Shown here piece by piece: positions 37,553 to 48,179 of a DNA stretch of 64,000 nucleotides. Origin of the DNA: Warburgia ugandensis (lineage: Eukaryota; Streptophyta; Magnoliopsida; Canellales; Canellaceae). The stretch spans positions 45,649,729 through 45,713,728 of the forward strand of contig CP141133.1 in assembly GCA_035236585.1 (NCBI GenBank), written 5' to 3'. The notes under the pieces are model-generated. The model was not told the origin of the DNA and did no database searches. It saw only the letters and a list, made by a program, of their open reading frames with translations. Numbering within the stretch: the first letter of the stretch is position 1; each line of letters starts with the position of its first letter. Both the position numbers and the translations under genes were made by a program.

Positions 37553-37859
37553 TAACAAACCCTGGGAGAAGTTTCAGCTAACTACAAGAACCTTACAACG
37601 TTATTCTCCCTACAGGGTAAGTAGATTGCTCTGCAAGGAGACTCGGCTCTGACCAGATCCTCAACAACCCTTAAGTCTTTCCTCAAACTCAAGCCAGGCG
37701 ATGGTGAAGGGTTCTTGATGCTCGCCAATGCCTTTGTCGAGGGAGCTCCGTCACAGGTTGAATGCGTCTTGGCGAAATTTCCCCACCTATTCAACCAACC
37801 TCTGTAGTTGCCAGCCAGCAGAGTGTAGGACCATGCCATCCTTCTCAAGGAGCGAGCCG

Positions 37860-38640
37860 AACCTCCCAACATTAGACCTTACTGCTACCCACACTGCCAG
37901 AAGAATAAGATAGAGCAGATCATCAGCGAGCTATTGATTGTCGGAATCATTCGCCTTAGGATCAGCCCCTTTTCCAGCCCAGTGCTATTGGTCAAGAAGA
38001 AGGATGGGAGCTGGCGGTTTTGGGTCGACTACAGAGCTTTAAACAAGATCACTATTCTTGATAAGTTCCCAATACCCATGATCGATGAGTTATTGGATGA
38101 GTTAGGAGGGGCTATTATCTTCTCCAAATTAGATCTTAAATCTGGCTACTATCAGATCTGTGTCAAGGAGGAAGATATTGCCAAGACAGCCTTTAGGACG
38201 CATGAAGGTCATGCTTTTTGGCTTGACCAATGCTTCGTCTACCTTCCAATCTATTATGAATGACATCTTCCGCATGCACCTCCGTAAGTTTGTTCTGGTT
38301 TTCTTTGGCGACATATTGGTTTACAACTTTAACATAGATACGCACTTGGAACACTTAACTATTGTCCTACAGATTTTGGGATCACATAAGCTGATTGTTA
38401 ATAAAAAGAAGTGTTTCTTTGCTCAGCCTACATTAGAGTACCTTGGTCATGTTATTTCTGCACGTGGGGTAGTGGCTGATAACTCCAAAATAGAATGCAT
38501 GCTAAGTTGGCCAACTCCCTAAGATGTCCGGGTACTATGAGGATTCCTAGGCCTTATAGGCTATTACCGCAAGCTTGTTAGGCACTATGAGTTGATTGCG
38601 GCACTTCTTACCAACTTGCTTAAGAAAGATAATTTCAAAT
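37860..38640 (+). pseudogene. Reina-like reverse transcriptase, broken, FxDD motif lost
   Basis: Blocks in order: an N-terminal part near 37915-38020 with [19 protein letters not shown], then [20 protein letters not shown], then after a frameshift at about 38205 [19 protein letters not shown], and VFFGDILVY. In active enzymes the last motif is [YF]xDD; here the first Asp is Gly. A further thumb part (LEYLGHVISARGV) and [14 protein letters not shown] follow. One frameshift and stops at about 38518-38640 add to the damage. Confidence 0.8.
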
Positions 38641-38799
38641 GGAGTCCCGAGGCCTAGGATGCATTTGACACCTTGAAGCCAGCTATGACAACCATTCCTA
38701 TGTTGGCCATCTTTGATTTCAACAAACAGTTCATGCTGGAAACTAATGCTTCAAGCAAGGGAGTAGGGGCTGTCCTCATGCAAGAAGAGAGGTTGATTG

Positions 38800-39506
38800 T
38801 GTTGATATATGACAATGCTCACCTCAATAAGATACCACTAGAAGTGCCACAGTGGTATAACCAACTTAGTGTTGATGAGGTCATTAGAGATTGGGATGGT
38901 TACGAGAAGAATTAACGAGGGTTTGGGGGTAGCGCCCTCGAGGAGCGGGGTTTGGGGTGGTAACCTAGGTGGGGGTCCAAGGGGGCAATGCCCCATGGTG
39001 GCAGGGTCCGGGGGTTGCTGGTAGACCTCGGCCCGATGGTACCCACTATCCGAAGGTCGTAGCTTGAGTTGCAGTTCAAAAGTCGTCCAATGTGAACACA
39101 GCAGGAAGCTTCCTATAGCCACCACCCTTTGTGTGAACATAGGAAGCTTCTAGCAGCCACTCCTTTATCTATTCTACGGCAGCCCATGTGGAAGGTGTGC
39201 TGAAAGTCCAATTCGATGGGCTGGTTGGTGAAGTGTTGGTGAAGAGTTGGTGAAAACTCAAAGGTTATAAATAGGCATGCTACAAGCCTCTCAAAGACAG
39301 ACATAGACATAAAAGTTCTTTGTTAACTTGTACTCCTGCTTTCCTGTTAGTTTCTTCTTGTTAGTCCAGAAGCTATTGAAGCTATGTTAGAGAGTACACG
39401 GTGGGACGATCATCTGTAGTTTGTTATCATATTGAAAGTTTGAGTAGTGTTGTCTTTCTTGCTAATTGGTGTTCAGATGTTTCTGGTGTAATTTCGCTTC
39501 TTTACA
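38800..39506 (+). mobile_element. Solo LTR nested in the RNase H region
   Basis: Starts TGTTGATATATGAC and ends TTCTTTACA. Flanks are GATTG (38795-38799) and GATTTG (39507-39512), consistent with a 5-bp target duplication plus one extra T. It carries a TATA box (TATAAATA at 39266) followed by leader-like DNA, plus a G-rich block at 38920-39020. No coding sequence. The family is probably copia-like from its general layout, but this is a guess. Confidence 0.75.
39266..39273 (+). promoter_or_regulatory. TATA box of the nested solo LTR
   Basis: TATAAATA about 467 bp from the LTR start, in plus orientation, followed about 35 bp on by a likely transcript start region. Typical LTR core promoter position. 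Confidence 0.5.
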
Positions 39507-39806
39507 GATTTGCATATTTTAGCCAAGCCCTTTACCCTCGCTCCCAATGTAAATCTGTTTATGAGAGGGAACTCATGGCTATTGTTTTAACCATACAAAA
39601 ATGGCGACACTACTTGATGGGCAGACACTTCATAATTCGGACAGACCAGAAAAGTCTCCGGTTTCTATTGGATCAACGACTACTAAACATGAAACAGCAG
39701 AAATGGTTGATCAAGTTCATTGGGTTTGATTTCGAAATCCAGTACAAACAAGGAAATTAGAAAAGAGTAGCGGACGCTCTCTCTAGAAAAATTGAAGACT
39801 CTGCCC

Positions 39807-40133
39807 TGGGGTATTGCCCAAAACGTCCATAAATCTTTTCAGCAAACTCTGACGTGGCTGCAGATTGCGATTTGATGGCTCTTTCTTGTGAAGCCTTGGG
39901 CCAATGAGGGTGGGCCAAGAGAAGGCTGGCAGGCTTCTAGGCTGGGGTAAGGGACAGAGAGTTAATCCTACATTGCTTAGGGAGAGGAAACTGGGCTGTT
40001 TATAAGAGTTTGGGGAACTCTAATGGTCACAGTGCGTTTTCCCTAGGAAACTTGAGAAGAACAAAACCGTGAGGTGTGTATGAGCCCCCCAAAGCAGACA
40101 ATATTGTGACTGTTGGAACCCCGGGGTCTTACA
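39807..40133 (+). mobile_element. Second probable solo LTR nested in the same element
   Basis: Foreign non-coding DNA lies between ALSRKIEDSAL (end of RNase H) and the integrase start (EEEIQQDERLKSII). It runs from TGGGGTATTGCCC to CCCCGGGGTCTTACA, and contains the LTR promoter phrase CCTACATTGCTTAGG with GTTTATAAG at 40001, common in plant LTRs. About 327 bp. No clear target duplication was found, so the exact edges are uncertain by several bases. Confidence 0.6.
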
Positions 40134-40139
40134 TTTCTA

Positions 40140-41160
40140 CTATCCATTGTAAAGGGTTATCAGGATTGGAAGAAGAAATCCAACAAGACGAGCGACTCAA
40201 ATCCATCATACAAGACCTTCTAGCCAATCCTAACAGCCATGCTGGTTTTCCATTGAAGAATGGCTTTTTACTCTTCCAAGGCAAGTTAGTCCTTCCAAAA
40301 TCTTCTCCTTGAATTCCCACTTTGCTTAAAGAAGTCCATTCAACCCCAGCCGGTAGACATTCTGGATTCTTTTGTACATTCAAGAGGCTCTCCAATCTTG
40401 TGTTTTGGGAAGGAATGAAGAAGGATATACAACAATTTGTTGTCGCTTGTGATGTGTGCCAATGAAATAAATATCAATCATTAAAACCTGGCAGACTTCT
40501 TCACCCTTTACCCATCCTTGACCAAGTTTGGGATGACTTGTTAGTGGATTTCATTGGAGGCTTACCTAAAGTCAAGAGGGGTGGATACAATTCTAGTAGT
40601 GGTTGACCATCTTACCAAATATAGCCACTTCCTGGTTCTGGGACATCCCTTTACAGCTCAAGATGTTGCTACTCTCTTCACTAAAGAAATAGTCAGACTG
40701 CATAGTTATCCCTGTTCCATCGTGTCCGACAGAGACCGCCTCTTTATTAGTCAGTTCTGGACATAACTATTCAAGCTAGCGGGAACGGTCCTTAAAATGA
40801 GCATTGCCTATCACCCGCAAATAGATGGGCAAACTGAAGTTACTAACCATTGCCTGGAGACCTACGTACGTTGTTTCACTTCTAGTCATCTTAAGCAATG
40901 GCCTCAATGGATTCCTTAGGCAGAATTTTGGTTCAATACCACCTATCATAGTGCTGTTGGAATGACCCTATTCAAGGCCCTTTACGGATGCTAACCACCT
41001 ATCTTACTGCGCCTCATTGATGAAGGCTTTGTAGTTGAAGCAGTCAATCAATAGCTTATGGCCAGGAATATTATCCTACAAGAACTGAAGGAGCACTTAC
41101 TAACTGCCCAAGCTAGCATGAAGTCACAAGCCGACAAAAAGCATAGGGATGTTTAGTTTG
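40140..41160 (+). pseudogene. Reina-like integrase, broken
   Basis: The N-terminal zinc-binding part (HSTPAGRHSGFFCT ... CDVCQ) is at about 40330-40465. The catalytic core begins at DLLVDFIGGLPKVK; the frame at 40554-40766 reads VVVDHLTKYSHFLVLGHPF and RLHSYPCSIVSDRDRLFISQ, with the first two catalytic acidic residues in place. The third lies in the [12 protein letters not shown] stretch near 40815. Stops after FWT, in YGC-stop-PP and elsewhere, and a frameshift at about 40575, destroy it. This enzyme would insert the element DNA into chromosomes. Confidence 0.8.
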
Positions 41161-41409
41161 AGGTTGGTGAACTGGTTTTCCTTAAGTTGCAACCTTTTAT
41201 GTTCAAAAAGCTGACAAAGAGGCCAAATGAGTAGTTAAACCCAAGGTTCTATGGTCCTTTTCCGGTGTTGGAATGAGTGGGAGAAGTAGCTTATCGTTTG
41301 CATTTACTAGCTGCTGCCAGAATTCATCCTGTTTTTCATGTTTCCCAACTCAAATAATCCTTATCAAACTCTTCTCACGCTCAGCCTCTGCCTACCAATT
41401 TAACAGATG

Positions 41410-41588
41410 AACTGGAACTTGTTGTTCAACTTGAAGCTATTAGACGGGTAAGAGTTCTACTGAATGGTCAGAAGGAGGTTTTGGTTAAATGGCAAGGTCT
41501 ACCTGAATGCAACAATACCTGGGAACTATATACTGTTTTGGATGCTCAGTTCCCATCTTTCCACCTTGAGGAAAAGGTGAAAAACTGA
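41410..41588 (+). pseudogene. C-terminal chromodomain of the Reina-like integrase
   Basis: VVQLEAIRRVRVLLNGQKEV followed by LVKWQGLPECNNTWELYTVL and a short acidic tail before TGA. This is the integrase chromodomain that defines chromoviruses and directs insertion to particular chromatin. The domain itself is uninterrupted, but the upstream integrase is broken. The stop is directly followed by the polypurine tract. Confidence 0.8.
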
Positions 41589-41589
41589 T

Positions 41590-41598
41590 AGGGGCGGG
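41590..41598 (+). other. Polypurine tract
   Basis: AGGGGCGGG ends three bases before the 3' LTR. This is the usual position of the plus-strand primer. The C is a departure from pure purine. Confidence 0.7.
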
Positions 41599-41601
41599 TA
41601 A

Positions 41602-41957
41602 TGATACATCACCAATACACCACCTATTCCAGAAGAAAAAACACGTGTTACAGGGAGGAAAAGGTGACAAATGTCTATTAGAGAATGGTCAGGCTGTTAT
41701 ACAGTTAGAATTGTTATGCAGATGGTTAGGTAGGTAGAGGGAGAGGAGGTTAAAAACAGAGGAAGGGGGACTGGAAGGAGGGGAGTGAACAGTAAGGGCT
41801 TATGGGAGGGAGGTTCCCGAGTTTTACTTGGTTTTCTATTCTTTTGGAGAATTACTTTGGATTAGAGGGAGTGGGTTCCAATGGCAATAAGAGAATTCCA
41901 CTTCGTTTTCTTCTTCTTTTTGAGTGTATTTCTGGAACTCTGTCTGCAGACCCATCA
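41602..41957 (+). repeat. 3' LTR of the Reina-like element
   Basis: TGATACATCACC ... CCATCA, 356 bp, colinear with the 5' LTR apart from point changes and gaps of 2-3 bases. Followed by the target duplication ATAGA. Confidence 0.9.
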
Positions 41958-41962
41958 ATAGA

Positions 41963-43489
41963 CTATTTGTTTTAGGGTCATTGCTGGTTGGTTTTGGCCA
42001 TTCATGATCTCAAGTGGTCTCTTGTGCCTTATATGCATAAGTTGGAGGACTTGGTTGATAAAAGCATGGATGATTTGTCTCTTGCCTGAGCGTGACTTAA
42101 GCAAGGCCTATATTGCCTGTAATCCATGTGAGTTACAAGATTTAACTTAATTTTTTGAACAACAAGTGAAGCTAATAGCACAGTATTCCACGAGTGGCTC
42201 ATACTCCATAGTTCATAAAATGTTTGATGGGATATCAAGAGGTATCTGGTGTTTAGGACCTTAAGATGACATGGCTGCATTGACCCAAGATCTTCCAGGG
42301 TGCTTTGTGAGATCTCCACTGAGGAAAAAGCTGCCATACACTGGCAAGTTATAGTGAATATCTTGAATTGGTGGTTTATGTTTAGTTGTATTGTTTCTCT
42401 TGAGCAGCTCAAACTGGGCTCACCAGTGCTTCTTTCTTTTGTTTTATTAAATCTCTTTCCAAATTAAATTCCAAAAGTTAGCAGTCACTGCGTTTATTCT
42501 GTATATAGGTCATCCAAGTAGTTCTTGGCACACTGGCTAAGGAGCCACTTGGTTTCTATATGCCGGGAGAGCTCTGGGCTTGCCTATGTGGCAACTACTT
42601 TCTTTGACTAGGTAGGTTGTTTATGCATATCCAGATTCGTCAAACTTCAGATGTGCAGCCACTGAGTTTTGGCAGGGGGAAAACAGACTAGGGAGGCTTG
42701 AGAAACTTACAACAATCCAAGATGACATTTAAAGTCTGAGCTTGAATTGCCTTGCACAATTGGCACCAGACACAACTTAGTACGAATCACAATTGATTGT
42801 TTCTCGTATACAGAGACAAGCAAGAGAGAGATGAAAGGATGCTTACAGTTACATATTTAACATCTGTGCTAAAAGTAATCATAGTAAACACATTGCAAAT
42901 GTCAACTTTTAAAACATAGAGGAGGCAGAAGGTGAGCATTACCTTGATGCTCTTGACTAAATGATTAAAACCAAAGTTTGTTATGACAGAATCTGAAAAT
43001 GTATGATGCTCAACAATTCTGTAACTCTTTTCAACTCAAAACACCTCTCTACTTTACCAAGCATTAGCTGTAGTTATTGATTTGTCAGTAAAAGAAACTG
43101 TCTTCTGGAATTGAACTTCTCTTTGCATAAAGTAGAGAAATTTCCAACTTTCCAACTTTACAGCCTTGGAAGCCTCTCTAATAAAGTGAAAAGTATTACT
43201 ATTATACATCTTTATCAGATATATTGCGTATAGTTGAGAAATGTGAAAAAGCTTGGATGTTTAGTACGTGTTAGTCCCATCTTTCACTTTGACCTGGAGA
43301 TCAGGCTGATTTCTTTAGGAAGTTGTCACAGTTTGACATTGATGAGGTGACCATCTTGTAGATGTTCTGTATGCTCCAATAGGCCACAATATTCAACACT
43401 ATCAATCTCACATTGTAAATGCCAAACTAGAATCAACTTCACAGAAAGGATGGGGTGTTTTCTTTTTTAGTTTCCAAGACATCAATTAT
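41963..43489. other. No gene recognised
   Basis: This continues the DNA that was joined to the left flank of the Reina-like element before insertion. Short open frames have no domain. The part close to 43490 may include decayed C-terminal L1 sequence. Confidence 0.35.
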
Positions 43490-43990
43490 CTCAACAATTA
43501 ATTTTTTTGTTCAGCTTAAATAGTCACAAACCTGCCAATCAACCTGGTCATAGGCTTTTTTGCAGGCTATCTTAATAAATATACCGCTCTTGCTTTGCTC
43601 TTTAAGAGAATGAAAAACTTCATGAACAATGAGGGGGCCGTCAAGGATTTGCATACTTTAATGAGTGCAGATTGATTTGAAGAAATCACCAAGGAGAGAA
43701 CTTTAGACTGTCTATGGCTAAGACCTTGGAGAGAAGCTTGTAAGCACAAGTAACAAGACTATGGATCTAAAGTCCTTGAAACAAGTATGACCTGTCTTCT
43801 TATGATGAAAGAAGAACTAATTCTCCAAAATAATGTCTTTGATTGGTTTTACATTAGTATTCTTGATGGCTGCAGCATGAAGTTCTACAGGAAAATTTAT
43901 GGAAGCCTGTACCCTCTCCGCAGGACTATCTGCTGATAACATATGATAGGGGGACTGGCAACATTTATTGGTCATTACAGAAATTGGAGG
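43490..43990 (-). mobile_element. L1-type LINE reverse transcriptase fragment
   Basis: The minus strand, read with frame changes, gives the L1 reverse transcriptase blocks in order: a 'FRSI.LVT.AYKLLSKVLA' part (about 43800-43690), then SNQSALIKV and KILDGPLIVHEVFHSLKEQ (about 43690-43590), then SGIFIKI with KKAYDQVDW (about 43580-43530). Several stops are present. The fragment lacks the endonuclease and the YADD region and is dead. It inserted in the opposite direction to the esterase pseudogene. Confidence 0.75.
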
Positions 43991-46954
43991 AAAAGCCTTC
44001 TTATGTTGTTGTACTGTAGAATTTTCAGATTCTTCAGAGCAGTCAACAAGTCTGAAGTTTCACACATCTTCATGGGCTGAAATTTCACAAGGAAAGCATA
44101 TAAGTGGCTTCACGCCCACAAAAAAGGTTTGAGGAATATGGCCACCTCTTGTTGTCCAATCACTACGTTAGCATCTGGGTTATCATTTCTCTAGCATGTG
44201 CCCTTTTCCCGATTGCATTTGAAGCTGCTGATAAGGAGCTTCCAAACTCCTCATTTATAGTGGCTAAAGTGGGAAATTGGGCTTTGTTTCCAATCACGTG
44301 CAGTTTCACCAAAATTTATTATTCACTCAGTGTACTGGTCCTGAAAAACATCATATGTGGTACAACAGTCCATATAAGTTATTGAAGGATTCTACTCTCT
44401 TTGTGTAGATACTAGTCAACTTGCTGGGTTGTATCCATTCCTAAAACTTGAATGACAAAATGCTATTCTGATTCATGGATGATGACTTAATCTCCATTTT
44501 TGCTTATAGATCCTCTGTATTTGAAAAAGAAATTATTCAAGTAACTAAACGCTTCAATTGCCGTACAAATTTTTGCTTTGGTTCATAGATTTATTTATAT
44601 TTATCATTTGAGAGCTTGGACTACTTTAACGGTACAAATTTCATAGAGCATAACATACCACCCCAACTAGAAGAGAGTTAGCAGAACAACAATTTCATTT
44701 CTCCCTTATAGACTGAAAGTTTGAAGCTTCTCATCACAGGACATAAAGGGACTGCAAACTATACTTTGTTGAACATGCTTTCTGAAGTTTGCGGTGTCAG
44801 CTAAATCAGCATCAAAGATATAGGAATCAGTCCAAAATGCAGAAATTACTGATCCATCAGTCTATCTTAAGGTCCAAAGTCTTATTGTAGTTCGATAGTT
44901 TTCCTTGTTGATAGATGATTGAAATTCTCAAGGTAACCAACTGGGGATCTTTCTGTATAGAAGTCTCCACTCGTGAGTAGCAGGTCAGCAGATGCTATGT
45001 GAGACTGAGCACCTTGTCTCAAGTGACATCTCAGTTGGTGCAGGATACATATCATTATCAAGGGGATGGATACACGATAAGAAGGCTACTTCTCCTAGAG
45101 AAGAGTGGCCCACGTCTTATTTGGGATATGTAGGATATCAATATGGGGTGAAACTCTTGCTAAGAGGTTATTCTATCTAAAATGGGTTCTAACCCACTAA
45201 TTATGTAGAAGTGCCCGATCAATCCATATAGTAATTAACCACCCCTATTAATGAGGTCATTCAATTCAAGTAGCACCAACATCATGCTTTTATATTCTCT
45301 CTATATCATATACATTTTTCTTCCTTTACTGGTATTCTCAAGCACTCGTGTCTCAATCTCATTTTAGGTAACAATATCCTGTAGATGATGTTCTCAAGAC
45401 CTCGTATGTCACAATACTTGTAACTGGAGCTGTCACTTCTCTATATTAAAATGACTCATATTGAAGCTCATCCATGGCGACTCCAATCAACACAACATTC
45501 TCTATAATTTTTTGCCTTCTAAAGTGATTAATTTCACCCAGGCCCTAGCAGACCTTTATAAAGATAATTAAAATGGCTTTAGACCTTCATCAAGATACTT
45601 AAAATGGCTTTGACCATGTACAAAGCTCCAAATCCTCTATGTAGCTAGACACTGTAAATTACATGCCCAAGATTGTAGAAGGACAGACAAACATCCAAAA
45701 GTGCAAAGAAAGCAACCCATAAATATAATTACAACTATGGAGTCAAACATTTACTCTTACACTTGTTGAGGACCTTTAATCTTTCTCTCTTACATGTTTG
45801 GTTTTTTTTCTACTGCAATAGCCTGTTAGATATTACTGTTTGAGAGATTCAGACACTTGTTAAGAATCTTTGAGCAAATGATATTTTTGCCTCTTCTAGT
45901 AATTTCTGTATTAAAGGACCTTTATGATCAAAAGGCCAAAATAATTTCTATATCAAATGCATTGATCAATTGAATGGATCAAATGGGAATTCCATCCAAG
46001 TTGAAAGTCTTAAAATCGTGCTAAATCTTGGAACGCTTTTGATGCCTTCCTATTTTCTGTGCATCCTCAACATTGGTTGCAAAACCATATTCGCTTTGAA
46101 GTTGCTGGACCCCAGCAGGCACGATCACCAATAGGAGGGCTAAGCTGTTGTAGTTTCATTCAAATAAAGAGCAGGAGGCTTCAGCTGTACTCAAGAAGGG
46201 TTTGAATACTTCAATGGTGCTTATAACTATCTGCAACTATACCATGAGTTGAATAGCTGGATACAAACTTGGAGTGGCCGCATACATGAAGAATCAATCA
46301 CCATAAGCGCCCATTCATTATGCCCCTATTGGCATCGTCATATGATCCTTAAACCAGCTACATCAACCTCTATTAGCATCGACTGCAAGTCTCCCTCAAA
46401 TGATGGGTCTTTATTGTGCTGAGGTCAGTCTTCTCTAATGGTGACAGAGCAACCCTCTACATTTCTCTTGGAACATTTCGAGTCTATTGAGAAGCGTGAA
46501 ACTCTGAGAAGTACCTATAAAGAGAGGTGGACGTCCGCTGATCCACGTGATGTTGGCATAATCTGGATCCTTCATTAGGCAGCCTGCACAGCTGACATAA
46601 TAGATATCCTGAGATCAAGACTTCATATTCGTGGGTTGAAATTTGAGAAATGCTATCCAGACTGATTGTTAGGGACTAACACCTGGGCCCCTCTAGTTAG
46701 GCTTCACTTTTGGATGATCTGATCATTTTGCATTGTTGGGTCTCTCCCATGTGGCTACCTGCAAAAACTCATGAACATTAGATGCTTCTAGATATTAGTT
46801 TTTTCAGTTTCATATGCCTATGGTTACAATTTAAAAATGCAAAATGGCAAGTCTGCTCAGTCATCTCCTGCCCAGACGGTGTGATGTTTTCTCATAAGAT
46901 TTATGCTTAATTGCAAGTTGATAATTCTTCCTTGCTATTACCATATTTGATTTA
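43991..46954. other. No gene recognised
   Basis: About 3 kb with average composition and many short open frames. None shows a domain I can name. It lies inside the expanded intron of the esterase pseudogene and is probably decayed transposon DNA and ancestral intron. Confidence 0.35.
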
Positions 46955-47900
46955 ACGTAGAATTAATCTATAGACCACTAGTGGCATGACTGGTGATTTT
47001 CCTGTCACTGTCGGATTGCACCAAGGATCAGTATTGAGTCCATACCTTTTCATATTAATTATGGATGAGTTTACAAAACATCTGCATGAGGAGATTCCCT
47101 GATGCATGCTATTTGTAGACGATATAGTCTTACTTGATGAGACAAGGGAGGGTGTAAACATAAAGGTAGAGTTATGGAGAGAAGTATTAGAATCTGAAGG
47201 ATTTAAAATTAGTTGAACTAAGACAGAATATATGAAATGTAATTTTAGCGAGGAGAGTAGGAGTGGAACACCAGTCAAGATTGATAACTTCGTGAAAGAC
47301 CACTTTCGATACTTAGGATCATTGATTCATGAGAGTGGAGAGATTGAGAGGGAGGTTATCCAAAGAATCCAAGCGGGTTGGAACAAATGGAGATGTGTAT
47401 CGGGTGTTTTATGTGATCAGCAGGTGCCACTCAAACTAAAGGAAAAATTCTATAGGATGGCTATAAGGTTGGCCATGCTCTATTGATCAGAGTGTTGGGC
47501 AGTTAAGGAACATCATACTCATAGGATGAGCGTCGCAGAAATGAGGATGTTGAGATGGATGAGTATTAACGACAAGAAATGATAGAATTAGAAATAAAAA
47601 TATTAAGGAAAATTTAGGGGTAGCACTAATTGGTAACAAGATGAGGGAGATTAGACTTAGATGGTGTTAACATGCTCAAAGGAGACCAACAACGGCACCA
47701 ATTAGAAGGAGTGAGGCAATACAAGTAGAAGGTTCTAAAAGGGCAATGGGAAAGCCCAAAAAAATGTGGATAGAAGTGGTGAGGAAATATTTAAAAACTT
47801 TAGGACTAAATGAAGCCATGGTATTTAATAGAGTGGAATGGAGGAATAAGATTCATGTGACCAACCCCTAATTGGGATAAGGTCTTGATGATGATGATGT
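46955..47900 (+). mobile_element. 5'-truncated RTE-type LINE fragment
   Basis: Colinear with 51000-51939 of the second LINE copy at high identity. It includes the end of the reverse transcriptase (FADD-type motif, here [17 protein letters not shown]; Ala to Val), KTEYMKCNF, the C-terminal stretch with RMSVAEMRMLRWMS, and the tail CCCTAATTGGGATAAGGTCT followed by (TGATGA)n. It has stops and a frameshift. The 5' truncation and short simple-repeat tail are typical of RTE insertions. It ends 12 bp before the esterase pseudogene exon 2 and has replaced its splice acceptor. Confidence 0.85.
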
Positions 47901-47912
47901 GACTTGATGCGG

Positions 47913-48179
47913 GTAGCCATTACATCGGGAGATGATCGATGCATGGAGAGGGTAAGAGAAGCTCAGATGAGTATCAACCTACCAAATGTTGCCTACGTGA
48001 ATACCAAGGGATTGTGTTGACCAACTACTGAGGCACAATTTCACTCAGACAATATGTCGGATGCCCAGGAAGATGGGTTGCATCTAACTACTGAGGCACA
48101 AGTTCAATTGAGCAAAATGTTGGCTGATGCGAACTTAAAATTTTTGCATCTCCTTCTCAATGTTTGTGTTGACTCTTAA
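47913..48179 (+). pseudogene. Carbohydrate esterase exon 2, broken
   Basis: From GTAGCC the frame reads VAITSGDDRCMERVREAQ, then MSINLPNVAYVNTKGL and a TGA stop. This matches exon 2 of the intact gene (VGLASGEGPFLEKVRVAQ, then MGIYLPEVSFVDAKGL). The catalytic block EDGLHLTTEAQVQLSKMLAD is present at about 48070-48140. A 63-bp internal duplication places a diverged copy of the LTTEAQ part before it. The residue upstream of the first codon is GG rather than the AG acceptor, because the LINE inserted there. It is the other half of the broken exon 1 at 32836-33223. Confidence 0.85.
48023..48148 (+). repeat. 63-bp tandem duplication within the pseudogene exon
   Basis: AACTACTGAGGCACAA occurs at 48023 and 48086; the following parts are similar but diverged (TTTCACTCAGACAATATG against GTTCAATTGAGCAAAATG). 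The second copy keeps the coding sense; the first has drifted. Confidence 0.75.

Larger units (their letters stand above)
38650..39790 (+). pseudogene. Reina-like RNase H, split by a solo LTR
   Basis: The N-terminal half ends at QEERLI (about 38797). The C-terminal half resumes at AYFSQALYPRSQCKSVYE (about 39512) and continues through MAIVLTIQKWRHYLMGRHFI, RTDQKSLRFLLDQR and the ADALSRK end. Between them lies a 707-bp solo LTR. A stop follows YKQGN. The two halves are adjacent in all related enzymes, which shows the LTR is an insertion. Confidence 0.8.
35646..41957 (+). mobile_element. Reina-like Ty3/gypsy chromovirus, full-length ends, TSD ATAGA
   Basis: Two LTRs of 359 and 356 bp flank a gag-pol region ordered gag, protease, reverse transcriptase, RNase H, integrase, chromodomain, which places it among chromoviruses. 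Short LTRs, the compact size and the CX2CDE-type knuckle point to the Reina branch. The five bases ATAGA occur directly before the 5' LTR (35641-35645) and after the 3' LTR (41958-41962), so this is one undisturbed insertion event. PBS and polypurine tract are present. All coding parts carry stops or frameshifts, and one clear and one probable foreign solo LTR (38800-39506, 39807-40133) lie inside. It sits in the inflated intron of the esterase pseudogene. Confidence 0.9.

Noticed and set aside
38838..39310. Minus-strand open frames with Pro-rich segments in the nested LTR
   Set aside because: Non-coding LTR sequence; no domain, and the LTR promoter points the other way.
44104..45180. Two short open frames (93 and 62 codons) with fair starts
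   Set aside because: No domain recognised, flanked by decayed DNA inside the pseudogene intron; no evidence beyond openness.
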